Shown: one piece after another, positions 55,927-56,093 of the stretch
Layout: each line of letters begins with the position of its first letter
Position numbering within the stretch: position 1 is the stretch's first letter
Origin: Actinomycetota bacterium
GTDB lineage: Bacteria; Actinomycetota; Rubrobacteria; Rubrobacterales; Rubrobacteraceae
Reading direction: 5' to 3'
NCBI GenBank assembly: GCA_004563715.1
Contig: SIRX01000160.1
Span: 1-56,093, forward strand
Length of the DNA: 56,093 nucleotides
Made by a program: the position numbers and the translations under genes
Notes under the pieces: generated by a model
What the model saw: the letters and a program-made list of their open reading frames with translations, nothing else
The model's database searches: none
Told to the model about the DNA's origin: nothing

Positions 55927-56093
55927 TACATTCTGAATGCGAGCGGATGGTAGTGGATTCTTTAGGTAACCTGAGTTGCCCCCTACAGGCATTGAACGGA
56001 GAAAGCTAGCAGGAAGCAAACGATCTTCAACTCAAACCCTTTGGGCGTCACCGCGTGGATCTTCCTTGAGAACATGCGGCTCAACTCACCGAA

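Larger units (their letters stand above)
55447..56093. other. Right-hand intergenic region with island-end repeats
   Basis: 647 bp to the end of the window, lower in GC than the rest. No convincing gene is seen on either strand. It contains the right copies of motifs A (55835-55855) and B (55908-55926). A copy of the tRNA-Ala 3' end was looked for and not found. Confidence 0.5.

Noticed and set aside
55770-56009. 79-codon + frame at the right end
   Set aside because: Its DTNLTPTQ stretch is just translation of the TGACACCAA repeat, also seen near 38512; no family and low-complexity context.

Overview
The window is a high-GC bacterial chromosome segment. It has many GTG/TTG starts, GTGA/ATGA stop-start overlaps, a gene that looks leaderless, tandem universal stress proteins, a SucA-type oxoglutarate dehydrogenase, MeaB, and many small toxin-antitoxin (TA) pairs. 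This suits a deep-branching, stress-tolerant actinobacterium of the Rubrobacter kind. The taxonomic guess is inference from gene content, not from a marker gene. Layout: (1) 1-15.8 kb holds an apparent sulfur-oxidation module: a fused iron-sulfur/NrfD membrane subunit and a molybdopterin subunit resembling cytoplasmic sulfite dehydrogenase (SoeABC type), two SulP/STAS anion transporters, a persulfide-dioxygenase-like protein with two rhodanese domains, and a single-domain rhodanese. A CapA-like lipoprotein gene broken by one amber codon, a metallo-beta-lactamase-fold hydrolase, a GH15 glycosidase and a glucose-6-phosphate dehydrogenase variant lie between these genes. (2) 15.8-23.2 kb is a housekeeping and stress block: a small membrane protein, 6-phosphofructokinase, a bacterial eRF1-like (baeRF) protein, a luciferase-like oxidoreductase, an isochorismatase-family hydrolase, three consecutive tandem-domain universal stress proteins and a DksA/TraR protein with a degenerate zinc finger. 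(3) 23.4-27.8 kb is a TA and transposon patch: an intact IS1182-type element with 26-bp perfect ends, AbrB/PIN and RHH/PIN pairs, orphan HigA, Phd and DUF433 genes, and decayed pieces of DUF433, PIN and HigA genes. (4) 27.8-38.4 kb is core metabolism: an NfeD-type protease, a Cys/Met-metabolism PLP enzyme, a TPR protein, sucA-sucB, an OsmC protein, MeaB, a BtuF-like protein, a ParB-like pseudogene, DUF309, an FmdB zinc ribbon and tRNA-Ala(UGC). (5) 38.4-56.1 kb is an accessory island next to tRNA-Ala, with a truncated tyrosine integrase at its left end. Its core is an apparent five-gene operon of about 13 kb: a 1733-aa helicase with zinc-binding DUF1998-type region and a C-terminal Vsr-like nuclease domain; a VapB/VapC pair; a SNF2 helicase; and a 1490-aa N6-adenine methyltransferase. 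The last four genes are joined by 4-bp start/stop overlaps. The gene set resembles class 1 DISARM (DrmD, DrmMI, DrmA/DrmB), but the DrmA- and DrmB-like parts are fused to a nuclease and a TA pair sits inside the operon. This is the most interesting system in the window. An AAA ATPase/DUF4143 gene with paired palindromes, a frameshifted small gene and a Phd/VapC pair follow. A two-motif repeat, including an 11-bp-period tandem, occurs at both ends of the island. All function calls come from reading translated motifs; no database search was run.
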